The notes beneath the pieces are model-generated. The model was given only the letters and a program-made list of their open reading frames with translations. It did not search any database and was not told where the DNA came from. A stretch of 7,031 bases of DNA from Clostridia bacterium (GTDB lineage: Bacteria; Bacillota; Clostridia; Christensenellales; Borkfalkiaceae), in NCBI GenBank assembly GCA_017501125.1, contig JAFVXN010000126.1, positions 1-7,031 on the forward strand, written 5' to 3'. Both the position numbers and the translations under genes were made by a program. Positions 6,255 to 7,031 of the stretch are shown here, piece by piece (position 1 is the first letter of the stretch; each line of letters begins with the position of its first letter).

Positions 6255-7031
6255 ATGTTATCAAAATTGACGGTCAAAAACGTAGCGCTCATTGAGTCTG
6301 CGGAAATATCGTTTTGTGAAGGGCTCAACGTTCTTTCTGGTGAGACGGGTGCGGGTAAATCGGTTTTACTCGACTCCGTCAATTTTGTCTTGGGCGCAAA
6401 AGCGGACAAAACGATGATTCGCTATGGCGAAACGGAGTGTTTTGTCAGGGCTGAATTTGTCGTGGCTGAAGACAGCGCGGCGGTTTTGGCGCTGAGAGAA
6501 ATGGACGTGGAATCGGACGGGCTGATCGTTATTTCTAGAAAGTTTACGGACGCTGGGAAAAGTGTAATTAAAATCAACGGCAACGCCGTGACTGCCGCAA
6601 TGCTTAGAAGGGTCACGGATTATCTTGTTGACGTGCACGGTCAAAGCGAGCACTTCTTTTTGTTGAAGGAAAGCAATCAATTAAAGACGTTGGATGAGGT
6701 CGTCGGCAAGCCTTTGCTTGAAGAAAAGGCAAAGTTGGCGGAAAAACTTTCTCAAAGAAAAGAAATATATCGCCAAATGCAGGTTTTGGGCGGTGACGAG
6801 GAAGAGCGAAACCGCCGCTTGGATTTACTTAAATACCAGATTGACGAAATTGAAAAGGTTGCGTTGCAAGAAGGCGAAGAGGAGGATTTGCTGGCAAAAC
6901 GCAACAAAATGAACAATACGGAGAAGATTATTGCCGCATTGAAGGGGGCGTGGTCGGCTTTTTCGGAAGAGGGTGGCGCCTTAGATGGGATTCGCTACGC
7001 GAAGCGTTCGCTGTCATCTATTTCTCATATA
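6255..7031 (+). CDS. recN: DNA repair protein RecN, 5' part (3' end outside the window)
   Basis: RecN is an SMC-like ATPase that gathers at double-strand breaks and supports RecA-dependent recombinational repair. The frame is open from ATG 6255 to the window edge, giving 259 residues of an expected 550-570, so this is a boundary truncation and not a broken gene. The start MLSKLTVKNVALIE is the classic RecN N-terminus. The Walker A motif GETGAGKS is at 29-36, then SRKFTDAGKSVIKING (94-109), the Q-loop-like DVHGQSEHFFLL (126-137; usually HGQHEH), and from about residue 148 a charged heptad-like stretch that begins the coiled coil, with LLKYQIDEIEKV and GEEEDL matching family sequence. Walker B and the ABC signature are expected downstream. 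The ribosome site is weak (AAGTGG, 6246-6251, very close to the ATG). A GTG at 6248 is out of frame. Placement after argR is standard in Bacillota. Confidence 0.95.
   Translation, partial: MLSKLTVKNVALIESAEISFCEGLNVLSGETGAGKSVLLDSVNFVLGAKADKTMIRYGETECFVRAEFVVAEDSAAVLALREMDVESDGLIVISRKFTDAGKSVIKINGNAVTAAMLRRVTDYLVDVHGQSEHFFLLKESNQLKTLDEVVGKPLLEEKAKLAEKLSQRKEIYRQMQVLGGDEEERNRRLDLLKYQIDEIEKVALQEGEEEDLLAKRNKMNNTEKIIAALKGAWSAFSEEGGALDGIRYAKRSLSSISHI

Larger units (their letters stand above)
335..7031 (+). other. Probable polycistronic unit nusB-folD-ispA-dxs-tlyA-nadK-argR-recN
   Basis: All eight genes are on the + strand. Junctions are -4, 0, +15, -4, +1, +10 and +7 nt. No gap is long enough for a separate sigma-A type promoter outside coding sequence, and no terminator-like hairpin is visible between them. 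Promoters inside coding sequence (often found before argR or recN in relatives) cannot be excluded. Co-transcription with the upstream Asp23 gene depends on read-through of the 292-316 hairpin. Confidence 0.7.

Noticed and set aside
5936..6409. 157-codon open frame on the - strand across argR/recN
   Set aside because: It is antisense to conserved ArgR and to the RecN Walker A region and shows no protein-family features.
6694..6912. 72-codon + strand open frame inside recN
   Set aside because: It lies in another frame within RecN, whose own frame is continuous and matches the family through this region.
1..7031. A novel defence, mobile or secondary-metabolite system
   Set aside because: Every coding stretch is assigned to a known family (eight housekeeping genes plus the Asp23/Gls24 fragment); I see no insertion-sequence ends, long direct repeats, CRISPR-like arrays, integrases or tRNA genes.

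Overview
The window is a dense, single-strand (all +) block of nine housekeeping genes with almost no intergenic DNA: an Asp23/Gls24-family gene (5' end outside the window), nusB, folD, ispA, dxs, tlyA, nadK, argR and recN (3' end outside the window). This gene order is the conserved Bacillota cluster known from Bacillus and clostridia. The ArgR-RecN pair, NadK between TlyA and ArgR, GGAG-type ribosome sites and GTG starts point to a chromosomal segment of a Bacillota bacterium, most likely in class Clostridia. Base composition is moderate (mid-to-upper 40s % G+C by eye). I cannot assign a genus from sequence alone.

Layout: 1-278 is the C-terminal part of the Asp23/Gls24 protein. Positions 279-334 are the only real intergenic stretch. 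It holds a perfect 8-bp inverted repeat followed by four Ts (a weak terminator or attenuator) and the nusB ribosome site. From 335 onward the genes are nearly contiguous. nusB/folD and dxs/tlyA overlap by 4 nt (ATGA). folD and ispA abut with zero spacing. ispA-dxs (15 nt), tlyA-nadK (1 nt), nadK-argR (10 nt) and argR-recN (7 nt) leave no room for conventional promoters. The simplest reading is one polycistronic unit.

Functions: NusB is a transcription antitermination/rRNA factor. FolD supplies one-carbon folate units. IspA and DXS are the prenyl-chain and entry enzymes of MEP-pathway isoprenoid synthesis. TlyA is an S4-domain rRNA 2'-O-methyltransferase, NadK makes NADP, ArgR is the arginine-responsive regulator and RecN is an SMC-like DNA-repair protein. 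The link is conserved neighbourhood rather than one pathway, although DXS/IspA are metabolically coupled and NadK supplies NADP(H) used by FolD and the MEP pathway.

I see no evidence of a new system, mobile element, CRISPR array, RNA gene or defence locus. The points worth a second look are the absence of xseA/xseB between folD and ispA, a compact DXS lacking about 50 residues with altered motifs, the hairpin in front of nusB, and a clear context-dependent codon choice (C-ending Asp/Asn/Tyr/His codons before a following G).
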